NCBI RefSeq assembly: GCF_900142325.1 | Contig: NZ_FRAM01000002.1 | Coordinates: 930,001 to 994,000 of the forward strand | Direction: 5' to 3' | Source: Epilithonimonas mollis | GTDB taxonomy: Bacteria; Bacteroidota; Bacteroidia; Flavobacteriales; Weeksellaceae | Length of the DNA stretch: 64,000 bases | Part shown: positions 36,415 through 45,787 of the stretch, one piece after another | Numbering within the stretch: position 1 is the stretch's first letter | Layout of the letters: every line of letters begins with the position of its first letter | The notes under the pieces: model-generated | Seen by the model: the letters and a program-made list of their open reading frames with translations, nothing else | The model's database searches: none | What the model was told of the DNA's origin: nothing | Position numbers and translations under genes: made by a program

Positions 36415-37545
36415 TTAATAATCTGTAGCATTGTAAGTCTCGCTACCGATGTTCCAGGTCAAACCAAATCTAAGCGTGTTGTCCAAAGCTGTATTGATCT
36501 TGGAAGTGTTGATAAGGTAAGAAAGATCAAGACCAAATGAAGCATACTTGAATCCAACACCAACGGTTGCATATTGTCTTGCTCCCTGTTCTGGCGCTTC
36601 TGCGAAATAACCGGCTCTTAAAGCGAAAGTTTCATCATAAGAATATTCTGCTGCACCACTGAACATGATGCTTTTTTTGTTGCTGAATGATTTTCCTATA
36701 CCTTCCATCACGCCCACATTAGGGATATTACCGGTATCGTCCGGACCAGGAACCAATATTTTAGAAGCTTCACCACTTAAGCTGAAACGGTTCATGTCAT
36801 CTATCAATAAATCATAGCCGAGACCCAATCTTGCCATTGTAGGAAGATAAGACCTGGAATTTTCATCTCCTGTATAATCCAGTCTCGGTCCTAGATTCTG
36901 GACTGCCCAACCTGCTTTCACTCTACCTTCGTAACCACTGATGCTTTCATGCTTATTAGACATAAAATATCCGGAAACGTCTACTGCAAAAGTGTTGGCA
37001 GGTTTCAATGTGCTGTTGGAGTTGAAACCACCACCAATATCCGACCGGATAAATCTACCAGTAACAGCCATCGAGTAGTTGTCTGTCAGTTTCAATCCGT
37101 AAGCCACATCTACTGAGAATTCGTTTGGTTTTGCTGTTCCACCTTGTATCACCTCGTTTCCTACAAAATCTGTAAGATCCACATCACCCATATTGAAGTA
37201 ATAGATACTCGCACTAAGCGTGGAACGCTCATCATCACCCAGAAATGTGTAGAAAGAACCATACAGTAAAAATACATCATTGGTTAGTTTACTCATGTAA
37301 GGTGTATAGTTGACCCCGAATCCGGAAGAAACTTTTGCAAAAGGATATTTTGCCGCATTCCAGAATTGTGAGAAAACATCCGTTGATGTCACCACACCCT
37401 GGTCTCCCATACCACCTGCTCTTGCATCCGGAGATATTCTCAAAAACGGCGCGCCTGTTAGCACAGGCTGAACATTGCTCTGAGAAAAAGCAAGAGCACT
37501 AACGCTGATTCCTAATCCTAAAAATAATCTTTTTGTTAAATTCAT
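36415..37545 (-). CDS. porV: type IX secretion outer membrane protein PorV
   Basis: ATG 37545 gives 376 residues with a signal peptide (MNLTKRLFLGLGISVSALAFSQ); the longer frame would add about 31 residues without signal. The FadL-like beta-barrel region carries PVLTGAPFLRISPDARAGGMGDQG, diagnostic of PorV/LptO. PorV carries cargo CTD domains to PorU in the outer membrane. It lies 44 bases downstream of porU in the same operon, as is usual in Flavobacteriia. Confidence 0.95.
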   Translation of the reverse strand: MNLTKRLFLGLGISVSALAFSQSNVQPVLTGAPFLRISPDARAGGMGDQGVVTSTDVFSQFWNAAKYPFAKVSSGFGVNYTPYMSKLTNDVFLLYGSFYTFLGDDERSTLSASIYYFNMGDVDLTDFVGNEVIQGGTAKPNEFSVDVAYGLKLTDNYSMAVTGRFIRSDIGGGFNSNSTLKPANTFAVDVSGYFMSNKHESISGYEGRVKAGWAVQNLGPRLDYTGDENSRSYLPTMARLGLGYDLLIDDMNRFSLSGEASKILVPGPDDTGNIPNVGVMEGIGKSFSNKKSIMFSGAAEYSYDETFALRAGYFAEAPEQGARQYATVGVGFKYASFGLDLSYLINTSKINTALDNTLRFGLTWNIGSETYNATDY

Positions 37546-37589
37546 TTTTTTTCTTTTAAGGTAAATTTTACCAATATTTTTAAGTTTTT

Positions 37590-40500
37590 TTATTTTAATA
37601 ATACCATTTTTTCCACAGCTGTTGCACTTCCTGAGCATTTTTCCTGATTCTGGCTGCGTGCAAATATCTTAAAAATATATGTACCTTTTGCAACCGTATC
37701 ACCAAAATCATCTTTTCCGTCCCATTCTATAGCCTGTCTTGGCGTTCTGAAACCTTGCAATACTGTTGGTTCAGCAGAAACGCTGGTTGATATCGTCCTT
37801 ACTATTTTTCCGGTAATTGTATAGATCTGAACATTCACATCCAGGATGTCATCACAATTATGTTCGAATTGCACATACGTTTTATTTGTAAAAGGATTTG
37901 GCCAATTAAGCAGTCTGTTTACCGTCAGTTTATTTTCGGTTTCATCTTTTACTACAAAGTTTAACGTAGAGCTGGTGGAATTATTGTTGATGTCCCAAAC
38001 TTTAAATACCAGCTGATGTTCACCAGGTGTCAGGTTTCTGAACGGGAATGTCACCGAGCCTTTCTGATAATCCTGAAGGTCGCCGAAGCTGCACCCGTTT
38101 CCGTCGCCGGAAGAAAAATAATCATTGACTGATGTCGTATTGATAACGTTTCCGTCTAAGATAAAAGTGATATCATGCCCGATACCGGCACCGGTGGAGT
38201 TGATTCCCATATTATCTTTAACACAAGCCAGAAGTGTAGGATTCTGATCTGTAATTCCTCCGTTGGCAAAGTTGGTATTGTTCATATAAAGGTTAACGGA
38301 TGGCGGCTCGGAATCATTAATGCCGTCAGGATTTATATCTCCGACTTTCTGTACCTGATTTGTAAAAACATCGAATGCATTTTCTTTGGCATCAACAAAG
38401 TTTTCAGCATAAGCAAGAATTCTTCCGTCTCCGATAGTGTAATTGATGTCTTTCGGAACATAAAATTCTACAGTATAAATACCGTTTTCTACCTTTCCTG
38501 AAGCTTTTACGATAGCACTGGGTTCTTCCAGATAAGTCATTTTATCACTCAGATCCGGTGTGTTATCATTGTTGAGGGTTGTTTTTTCAATTTTTTTATC
38601 AAATATATTAATAACGACTCTACCTTTAAAGGTGTTGTCTGTAGTAGCTCCATCAGATTTTAGTATACGGCCTGTGACTTTTACAAAGTCTAATGCTCTG
38701 ATCTGATTAGGAACCGGCGTCTCTATATTGTCTATTTTAAGTAATTGCTTCGGCCTGCTAAGTCTCATCGCAGGATCACCCAGGAAATTAACTTTAAACG
38801 GATCCTGTGCAGCTGCCCCATAGCCAATATCTGGCTTGTAATAATATTCTTTTCGAGCATTGAGATGCGCATCTCCTAAAGACAAAAACTGATTGGCAGA
38901 ATTCAATGTAAATAAGTGTTTGGTAAACATTGGCGTGAATTTTCGGCCATAGTCTACTGATATCTCACGGCTTGATGTTATCATCGTTGCTGCACCTCCT
39001 GTTGGAAGTTTTATCATTTGCTCACCAGCAGAATTGGTGCTTGGCTCATCCCATAATGTAAATTCGCAGGTAATTGTTGACACCAACGGGAATCTACTGT
39101 AAACCGGAGTGAAGTTATTAAATCCCTGTATCTCTGTAGAGGTAAGAATTCTTTCCTGTGCCCAGCCATTCACGCCTCCGTGTCCGAAGTAGAATAAATA
39201 CAAGCTGTTTCCCACATCATTACTGATTGCCTGATTTACCTGCGGGAATCTTTGTCCACCCGCACTTGTTACAGCAGGGAAGGCATCCATATATAATTTT
39301 CTGATATTATATTCGGGTTTGTCAGTGTTGGAGAAGCTTTGGCTGATCGCATATTCTACAAGATTGTGAAATGGTTTTTTGACATCAGTTCCATCAGGCT
39401 TTTGTGGTCCGCTTCCATCTGTATCATCATCTGCTACAAAATCCAGCTTCATTCTCCATTCTCCAAAAGGATTCGATTGTCCGGGTAAAGCATTATAATA
39501 TGCCAAAGTTTTATCAATCATTATTTTGGCTTCCTGAGGACTGTCCGCAGGAAGTCTCCCTATGGGAAGATCGGGAAGAATACTGGTAACTGTAGATGTT
39601 GTTTGCGGTCTTGTCATTACAAAATAATCGTCTGTCACATAAGATGCCGAAAAATTGGCACTGGCCTCGCTTTGGTAGCTTGGAATAACATCTGTATTAT
39701 TTGCAATTCTATTTTTGAAATCGTAGGAAGTATCTCCTAATAAGAATACATACTTCAATGAGCCTGTTGGTGTATTAAGTTTGGTGATAAAATCCCTTAT
39801 GGCTGTAATATCTTTGCTACCACTGCTGAATTCATTATAAATTTTGTTTACATCGACTACCTGAACGTTATATCCGTTCTTTGCCCTGTGATAGGCAGCA
39901 AGTCTCTCAGCCTGCGGGATATAAGCAGGCTGCGTTATCATCAGATAATCAATGTTTTTGAGAGAAGCAAGATCTTGATTTTCAATTCTTCCTACAAATT
40001 TTGGTTCAAAAGCAGCGGAGCTTTTAAAAGCCGTAAATTCGTTATTGAAAAGTGGATCATTCGCAATATAGCCAAAATTAAAAGTGCTGTTTTGAGAATT
40101 TTTATTTGTAACTTTTTTTGCATTGGTAATGTCCGAAACGTCCCAGATCTGTTCTAGTTCAGAAGCATTTTTGACAGAAAATCCATATAGATCGCCAGAT
40201 CCTGTTTCAATGTCAAAATCTCGGAAATTCATTTGCGAATTATTAAAGTTCAGGTCTTCTTTATATTGTACTTCCGCATAGTCAAAATAGAATTTGGCGT
40301 TCGGATTCGAACCCGCATTAGGGGTGTAATTGAATTTTATAGTATTACCGCTCTGGTCAAATAATGCACCTGAATGCTGTAACGGAACATATACTGCTTT
40401 TGGATCATTACCTATAGATTTGATATCTTGTGAGCCATTGACACTAAAGGTTATCTGAGCCATTTGCGCATTGAGCCCAATAGCCTGTGTTCGGAATATA

Positions 40501-41612
40501 ATCCTGTCATCCGGCTGTATAGGTGTTTTTGTAGTGAAAACCAATTCTTTGTTTCCGGTGATCACATCTCCGGTCCATATTCTTCCCAGTTTTATCAGAT
40601 TAAATTTTTCTTCATTGATATATTGGTAATCATCATAACGGGTTATCAGTTCAGACGGCGTATTAGTATCTACTGTCTGTACTCTTTTTCCCTGACCGAT
40701 ATCAAAATTTATAAAGTAATAAGAATAATCCTCGTAGATGTTTACAAAATTATTAGGCGGTGGCGGACTGAATAATCTGTGGTCATTCCGTTTCTTTCCA
40801 TTTCCGTTTGTTCTGTCAAAAATGTTATAACCGTTAGGACCCTGTGCATAGAAAATAGCAAAATCATTATCGTTCCAGACGCCGTCATCTTCTCCAACAA
40901 CCTGAATTGCATTTTCCTGTAATGCATTGTATTTTAGGTTAACATAACTAACACCATTATTCGGGTCAGTATAATTTTCCTGATTAAATTCCGGAAGCAT
41001 GAGTCCTCCATTACCATAGATTCTGAAATTCTTAGGATTAATGCTGGAAGGATTGATGCCGTTTTGCTGCAAAAACTGCTTGGTAATTTTAAAAATTCCG
41101 GATTTGTCAACCTTTATTTTGTAGAAAGTACCAGATTTCAAAGGGTTTTCTGAAGAACCAAATTTATTGCTGCCTTTGTAAAGTGCAGCTACTTTTTGAT
41201 TGGTAGTGACAATGTTGAAAGATACAAGCTTATATATTTTGTTCTTTTCAACTTTCAGGGCTTCAACTTTTACATTGGCATTCTGTGTCCCTTCAATATC
41301 GTTGAAAAAATAATTAACGCCGGCGATGGGTGTTGGGGAAAGTGAATGAACATTCAGGTCATAAGTATCTTTTATTGAAAGCTCTTCCCATTGGAATTGG
41401 TCTATTTTAAGCAGATTGTCCGTTTTTATGTTAAGATTAACATATACGGAGTTTGCTTCTACAAGAAAATTATAGTTGGTGAAAAAAGGATATACAATTT
41501 TTTCCGAACCATAATCCATCTCTTTCGCACCTTTCCATTCCAGAGTGATTTTTTGAGAAAAACCCAATATAGACACAAGGAATAATGCTACAGAATAAAT
41601 TTTGAATTTCAT
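37590..41612 (-). CDS. porU: type IX secretion signal peptidase PorU
   Basis: Start ATG 41612, 1,340 residues, with a signal peptide ending near FSQ. A gingipain-like catalytic domain (C25 family) occupies the middle; catalytic His811 in YFGHGGVNGW and Cys849 in TITCEFTLWDE are visible. Ig-like domains and a CTD-like C-terminus follow, without being cleaved from PorV. PorU removes the CTD of cargo proteins and attaches them to lipid. The gene lies immediately upstream of porV; the overall size is somewhat larger than the roughly 1,160-residue Porphyromonas protein but normal in Flavobacteriia. Confidence 0.95.
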   Translation of the reverse strand: MKFKIYSVALFLVSILGFSQKITLEWKGAKEMDYGSEKIVYPFFTNYNFLVEANSVYVNLNIKTDNLLKIDQFQWEELSIKDTYDLNVHSLSPTPIAGVNYFFNDIEGTQNANVKVEALKVEKNKIYKLVSFNIVTTNQKVAALYKGSNKFGSSENPLKSGTFYKIKVDKSGIFKITKQFLQQNGINPSSINPKNFRIYGNGGLMLPEFNQENYTDPNNGVSYVNLKYNALQENAIQVVGEDDGVWNDNDFAIFYAQGPNGYNIFDRTNGNGKKRNDHRLFSPPPPNNFVNIYEDYSYYFINFDIGQGKRVQTVDTNTPSELITRYDDYQYINEEKFNLIKLGRIWTGDVITGNKELVFTTKTPIQPDDRIIFRTQAIGLNAQMAQITFSVNGSQDIKSIGNDPKAVYVPLQHSGALFDQSGNTIKFNYTPNAGSNPNAKFYFDYAEVQYKEDLNFNNSQMNFRDFDIETGSGDLYGFSVKNASELEQIWDVSDITNAKKVTNKNSQNSTFNFGYIANDPLFNNEFTAFKSSAAFEPKFVGRIENQDLASLKNIDYLMITQPAYIPQAERLAAYHRAKNGYNVQVVDVNKIYNEFSSGSKDITAIRDFITKLNTPTGSLKYVFLLGDTSYDFKNRIANNTDVIPSYQSEASANFSASYVTDDYFVMTRPQTTSTVTSILPDLPIGRLPADSPQEAKIMIDKTLAYYNALPGQSNPFGEWRMKLDFVADDDTDGSGPQKPDGTDVKKPFHNLVEYAISQSFSNTDKPEYNIRKLYMDAFPAVTSAGGQRFPQVNQAISNDVGNSLYLFYFGHGGVNGWAQERILTSTEIQGFNNFTPVYSRFPLVSTITCEFTLWDEPSTNSAGEQMIKLPTGGAATMITSSREISVDYGRKFTPMFTKHLFTLNSANQFLSLGDAHLNARKEYYYKPDIGYGAAAQDPFKVNFLGDPAMRLSRPKQLLKIDNIETPVPNQIRALDFVKVTGRILKSDGATTDNTFKGRVVINIFDKKIEKTTLNNDNTPDLSDKMTYLEEPSAIVKASGKVENGIYTVEFYVPKDINYTIGDGRILAYAENFVDAKENAFDVFTNQVQKVGDINPDGINDSEPPSVNLYMNNTNFANGGITDQNPTLLACVKDNMGINSTGAGIGHDITFILDGNVINTTSVNDYFSSGDGNGCSFGDLQDYQKGSVTFPFRNLTPGEHQLVFKVWDINNNSTSSTLNFVVKDETENKLTVNRLLNWPNPFTNKTYVQFEHNCDDILDVNVQIYTITGKIVRTISTSVSAEPTVLQGFRTPRQAIEWDGKDDFGDTVAKGTYIFKIFARSQNQEKCSGSATAVEKMVLLK

Positions 41613-41772
41613 CAATTGAATTAATTTAAGATTACAAAATAAACGAATTTTTATAAAAAATGGTATATAATAAAATTAATTTAATCTCGTTTTATCAAAA
41701 AAAGGTAAACAATATTTGATTAATTAAAGAATTTACTTTTTCTTTGTACTTTGAAAATTTCTATATCTGATT

Positions 41773-43380
41773 ATGAAAAAAATAAGGTTGTTTTCGATAA
41801 TTACTTTTAGCGCTACATTACTTTTGGTAAGTTGTGGAGGTGGTGGTAACACTAAAAAAGGAGGAGGCACAAAAGGTTTTGTTAGTAAAACCGGCTGGAA
41901 ACCCAACGAAAAAGATGGGTGGTTTTTTTCCGGCAAACAACAAAAACCAAAAGCATGGCCAGGAATGGTTTATGTAGAAGGCGGAACTTTTACTATGGGT
42001 TTAGTAGAGGACAATGTAATGCATGACTGGAATAATACACCAAGAAGAATGCAGGTAAGCTCTTTCTTCATCGGAGATACAGAGATTACAAACTCAGAAT
42101 ATAGAGAATATACGACTTGGCTCAAGTTCGTTTTCCCTTCTACTGATCCCGGCTTGAAACATATCTATACAGGATCTTTGCCGGATACGCTGGTATGGAA
42201 CAATAAGCTGTCCCGTAATGACTATGCAGAAACTTACTTCAGATCTCCTGAATATGATTACTATCCTGTCGTAGGTGTTTCTTGGTTGCAGGCTACAAAA
42301 TATTGTGACTGGCTGACGGAAAGAGCTAATGAGAAAGCCCTCATGAAACAAGGGGTGATCTCAAAAGATTTATACTCTGCAGATAAAGCTGCCAGCGCAG
42401 GTACCACCTTCAATATGGATAAGTTCAAATCCAGCGATGCAGAACTGGATGCATACGTAGATAAAGAAAAACTTCAGAAAAGAACCGGTATCAAAACTTC
42501 TAATGAGAAAATTGCCGCTGCGAACAGAAACAATACTTCAGGACTTGTAGAAAAATTCAGACTTCCTACTGAAGTGGAGTGGGAATTTGCTGCACTTGGT
42601 CTTCAGAAAAGCAGAGAGTATAATAATTATCTAGGTAAAGCACCGGAAATTAGTAACCTGAAAGGTAAAAAAGGTAAGAACAGAGGAATGTATCTTGAAA
42701 ATTTCAAAATGGGACGTGGAGATTACTCCGGGGTTGCAGGATGGAAAAATGATGGAGCACCAACAACGGCTGATGTGAAGCAATATCCTTCTAATGATTT
42801 GGGAATCTACGGAATGTACGGTAACGTTGCAGAATGGGTTGCGGATATCTACAGACCAATGATTGATGAGGAATTCAGTGACTTTAACTATTTCAGAGGT
42901 AGTAAAACAGTTCAGACTGTCAGAAATGAAGATGGGACTTACAAGAAAATAGGTAATGAAGATATAAAATATGATACGCTTGCAGACGGACGTCTTGTTT
43001 ACAGAGGGTTACCTGGAGAGTTTGAAAGAAAAGTGCTTGAAGACAACAGCAACTATAGAGATGGTGATTATCAATCCTCACTAGATGCAGGTGGAACACC
43101 TCCAAGTGATAGTGCCGATTTCAATATGTACAATTCTGTAAAACCAACTTTCATTGTTGATAAAAACGGAAATGTAGTTTTGAAAAAAGACAAAAACAAG
43201 GCTACTTCTCAGATCAATGATTACAGCAGAGTTGTAAAAGGTGGATCTTGGCTGGACTCAGCGTATTGGTTGGATCCGGGTCAGAGAAGATTCAAGAATC
43301 AAACAAAGGGCTATGGATGGATCGGTTTCCGTGTTGCACAGGATGCTAAGAATTCCAAAACAGGACGCACAAAAAGATAA
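41773..43380 (+). CDS. gldJ: gliding motility / T9SS lipoprotein GldJ
   Basis: The 535-residue protein is a lipoprotein (LLLVSC, C21, followed by a GGGG linker) with an FGE/SUMF1-type domain (about 55-520: MVYVEGGTFTMG, FRLPTEVEWEFAA, VVKGGSWLDSAYWLDPGQRRF, GFRVAQD). GldJ and its paralogue GldK share this fold and form the T9SS ring complex. Identification as GldJ rather than GldK rests on the length, its place beside porU and on murF following it; GldK genes normally precede gldL. It is separated from murF by a very strong terminator. Confidence 0.88.
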   Translation: MKKIRLFSIITFSATLLLVSCGGGGNTKKGGGTKGFVSKTGWKPNEKDGWFFSGKQQKPKAWPGMVYVEGGTFTMGLVEDNVMHDWNNTPRRMQVSSFFIGDTEITNSEYREYTTWLKFVFPSTDPGLKHIYTGSLPDTLVWNNKLSRNDYAETYFRSPEYDYYPVVGVSWLQATKYCDWLTERANEKALMKQGVISKDLYSADKAASAGTTFNMDKFKSSDAELDAYVDKEKLQKRTGIKTSNEKIAAANRNNTSGLVEKFRLPTEVEWEFAALGLQKSREYNNYLGKAPEISNLKGKKGKNRGMYLENFKMGRGDYSGVAGWKNDGAPTTADVKQYPSNDLGIYGMYGNVAEWVADIYRPMIDEEFSDFNYFRGSKTVQTVRNEDGTYKKIGNEDIKYDTLADGRLVYRGLPGEFERKVLEDNSNYRDGDYQSSLDAGGTPPSDSADFNMYNSVKPTFIVDKNGNVVLKKDKNKATSQINDYSRVVKGGSWLDSAYWLDPGQRRFKNQTKGYGWIGFRVAQDAKNSKTGRTKR

Positions 43381-43394
43381 TACGACCATATAAT

Positions 43395-43435
43395 AAAACA
43401 AAAAAACAGCAGATTTTCTGCTGTTTTTTTGTTTT
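43395..43435 (+). terminator. long-stem terminator between gldJ and murF
   Basis: The stem CAGCAGA/TCTGCTG (43407-43413 / 43417-43423) is extended by A7/T7 and flanking C/G and A4/T4 pairs to 43395-43435, a nearly perfect 19-bp hairpin with a 3-base loop. Confidence 0.85.
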
Positions 43436-43452
43436 ATTATATTTCAATTTAA

Positions 43453-43460
43453 TATTTTTG
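43453..43460 (+). promoter_or_regulatory. -7 box of murF, directly in front of the start codon
   Basis: TATTTTTG matches TAnnTTTG and ends only 5 bases before the ATG at 43466. If used, the transcript would begin at or beside the start codon. Confidence 0.45.
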
Positions 43461-43465
43461 AACTT

Positions 43466-44737
43466 ATGAATATTGAAGAATTTTATCCTTTGTTTTTGCA
43501 ATGTACGGATGTCGTTATAGATAGCAGAAAAGTTAAAGACGGCAGTTTGTTCTTTGCATTTTCCGGAGCGAGTTATAATGCAGCAGAAAGTGCTGATGAA
43601 GCGATTGGAAAAGGAGCTTTGGCTGTAATAATCGAAGATGGAAGATATGCAAACCCTGAAAAAAATATTTTCTGCGTGTCTTCTACACTAGAGTTTCTAC
43701 AGGAACTCGCTGTTTTTCACAGAGATCAGTTGGATATTCCTTTTATCGGTCTTACCGGAAGTAACGGAAAAACCACTACGAAGGAATTAATAAGCATTGT
43801 TTTGTCTGCTAAATTCAATGTTCAGTATACGTCCGGAAACCTTAACAATCATATAGGTGTTCCAATGACTATTCTGTCGGTTAGAAAAAACCATGAAATC
43901 GCTGTTGTAGAAATGGGAGCGAATCATCAGAAAGAAATTGAATTCCTTTGCAGGATTTCAAAACCTAACATCGGATACATCACTAATTTTGGAAAGGCGC
44001 ATCTGGAAGGTTTTGGTGGCTATGAAGGTGTAATCAAAGGAAAATCAGAGCTGTATGATTATTTGAAATCAAATCGACAGAAAATACTAGTCAATCAGAA
44101 TGATAAAGTCCAAGAAGAAAAAACGGAAAATTACCCTGAAAAAATAACTTTTGGAACTCCACAATCCGATTATTACTTCAAGCCTGTACACAAAGAACAT
44201 TTTGTCGGACTTCATTATCAAAGAACAGATATCTTTTCAAATTTAACTGGTAATTATAATTATGATAATATCTCTGCGGCAGTTACATTAGGTTTACATT
44301 TTGGGCTTAATATCTCTGAAATTAAGAAAGCGATTGAAAATTATTTCCCATCCAATATGCGTTCACAAATCCAAAAGAAAGGCAATAAAACTTTAGTTCT
44401 GGATACTTATAATGCCAATCCGAGTAGTATGCAAGTTTCATTAGAAAACTTCAAAATTTTCGAGGGAACCAAAACGATTATTATTGGCGATATGTTAGAA
44501 CTCGGAGAGGAAAGCTTGAAGGAGCATCAGAACATTTTAGACTTCGCAGAATCTTGCGGATTTGATGAAATAATTACAGTTGGCTCAAATTTCAAATTGG
44601 TCAATCAATCTGAGAACGCTTTCGAAAATACTTTAGAATTGATTGAAAGATTAAATGCTGATCCAGTTGAGAGTGAGAATGTATTATTAAAAGCCTCGCG
44701 AGGAATTGCACTCGAAAAAATCATCGATTATATATAA
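43466..44737 (+). CDS. murF: UDP-N-acetylmuramoyl-tripeptide--D-alanyl-D-alanine ligase
   Basis: The 423-residue protein has the three-domain Mur ligase layout: N-terminal UDP-binding domain (about 1-85), central ATPase with P-loop GSNGKTTT at 98-105 and NHIGVPMT, and the C-terminal domain (about 300-423) with TYNANPSSM. It adds D-Ala-D-Ala to the UDP-MurNAc-tripeptide in peptidoglycan synthesis. It follows gldJ after a terminator and has its own promoter. Confidence 0.95.
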   Translation: MNIEEFYPLFLQCTDVVIDSRKVKDGSLFFAFSGASYNAAESADEAIGKGALAVIIEDGRYANPEKNIFCVSSTLEFLQELAVFHRDQLDIPFIGLTGSNGKTTTKELISIVLSAKFNVQYTSGNLNNHIGVPMTILSVRKNHEIAVVEMGANHQKEIEFLCRISKPNIGYITNFGKAHLEGFGGYEGVIKGKSELYDYLKSNRQKILVNQNDKVQEEKTENYPEKITFGTPQSDYYFKPVHKEHFVGLHYQRTDIFSNLTGNYNYDNISAAVTLGLHFGLNISEIKKAIENYFPSNMRSQIQKKGNKTLVLDTYNANPSSMQVSLENFKIFEGTKTIIIGDMLELGEESLKEHQNILDFAESCGFDEIITVGSNFKLVNQSENAFENTLELIERLNADPVESENVLLKASRGIALEKIIDYI

Positions 44738-44740
44738 AAG

Positions 44741-44766
44741 AAAAACCTCAAATTATTGAGGTTTTT
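44741..44766. terminator. bidirectional terminator of murF and the NUDIX gene
   Basis: Stem AAAAACCTCAA/TTGAGGTTTTT (44741-44751 / 44756-44766) with loop ATTA. It overlaps the last codons of the convergent NUDIX gene and works for both. Confidence 0.75.
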
Positions 44767-45364
44767 TATTTTTGAAATCATTCAAAATCAATTTAATATT
44801 TTTAAAAGTTGATGGCAGAATTTGCGTTTCAATTTCTTCTTCATCTTTCCAGCCGACTTCATTGATTCCTTCTTCTATCTGCGGCTTTGGCATTTCTGTT
44901 CCGGGATAGAACATAGCGAACCAGTAAGTGGTTTTCAGTATTTTTTTTCCGTCCTTTTCTGTGTAGACATGATAGGTAGAATTGATAAAATCTTCCAGCA
45001 CCAGATTAAAAATTCCACATTCTTCTTCTACTTCTCGCACAGCGGCGACTTCCCTGGATTCTCCAGGCTCGATTTTCCCTTTCGGAAGATCCCATTTGCC
45101 AAGTCTGTGTATGAAGAGTATTTTATTTTCAGTATTACAGACAATTCCGCCGGCTGCATCAATTTTTTTGAAATAATTCCCAAATTCATTCCATAATTCA
45201 TCAATATTATTATGATAAATATTCAGGCCTTGCGATGCTGTATTTTCAAGAAGATCAATAGCAAAATCAAAACTATGCGTTCCATCATAATTCATTGTTT
45301 TAAGGCTGTTTTGAGGCTCAGAACTCAAAATTAATTTTTTCTCATTGATAAAAACTTTATACAT
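44753..45364 (-). CDS. NUDIX hydrolase
   Basis: The 203-residue protein has a complete NUDIX box, GKIEPGESREVAAVREVEEECGI, near residues 93-115. An N-terminal extension of about 65 residues precedes the domain. NUDIX enzymes cleave nucleoside diphosphates linked to another group; the substrate here is not identifiable. It is convergent with murF (sharing its terminator) and divergent from the SRPBCC gene, 36 bases away. Confidence 0.88.
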   Translation of the reverse strand: MYKVFINEKKLILSSEPQNSLKTMNYDGTHSFDFAIDLLENTASQGLNIYHNNIDELWNEFGNYFKKIDAAGGIVCNTENKILFIHRLGKWDLPKGKIEPGESREVAAVREVEEECGIFNLVLEDFINSTYHVYTEKDGKKILKTTYWFAMFYPGTEMPKPQIEEGINEVGWKDEEEIETQILPSTFKNIKLILNDFKNKKPQ

Positions 45365-45400
45365 TTGTATCGCTATTAATATTAATACAAAAATATAAAA

Positions 45401-45787
45401 ATGAATTTAGAAGGACGAAAAATTATCGTAAATAAATCTTCATCGGATCTGGCAAACATGCTGAAAAACCCGCAGGACTATAAAGATCTGATGCCGGACA
45501 GCCTTCAGAATTTTGATGCCAGAGAAGATGGTTTCAAATTCGGACTTAAAGGAATGCCGGAAATTGCCTTGAAAATTGACAATGTTTCTGAAAAGGAAGT
45601 GGTTCTGAAATCTGCCAGCTCAAGCCTGGATTTTGCCCTGACCGGAACGATGAATCCGGTGAATGAAAATCAGACGGAAGTTCAATTATTATTCGAAGGA
45701 AAGTTCAATCCGTTTATTAAAATGATGGTGGAAAAACCATTGCAGAATTTTATCAATTCTCTGACAGACAAGATCGAGCAACTGTAA
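45401..45787 (+). CDS. SRPBCC-family lipid/ligand-binding-fold protein
   Basis: The 128-residue protein begins with MNLEGRKIIVNKSSSDLANML and shows the helix-grip layout (N-terminal strand, alpha/beta core, C-terminal helix FIKMMVEKPLQNFINSLTDKIEQL). Such proteins bind hydrophobic ligands. Orthologues in Flavobacteria are small conserved proteins of unknown role. It is directly adjacent (no gap) to the convergent anmK stop. No signal peptide is present. Confidence 0.65.
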   Translation: MNLEGRKIIVNKSSSDLANMLKNPQDYKDLMPDSLQNFDAREDGFKFGLKGMPEIALKIDNVSEKEVVLKSASSSLDFALTGTMNPVNENQTEVQLLFEGKFNPFIKMMVEKPLQNFINSLTDKIEQL

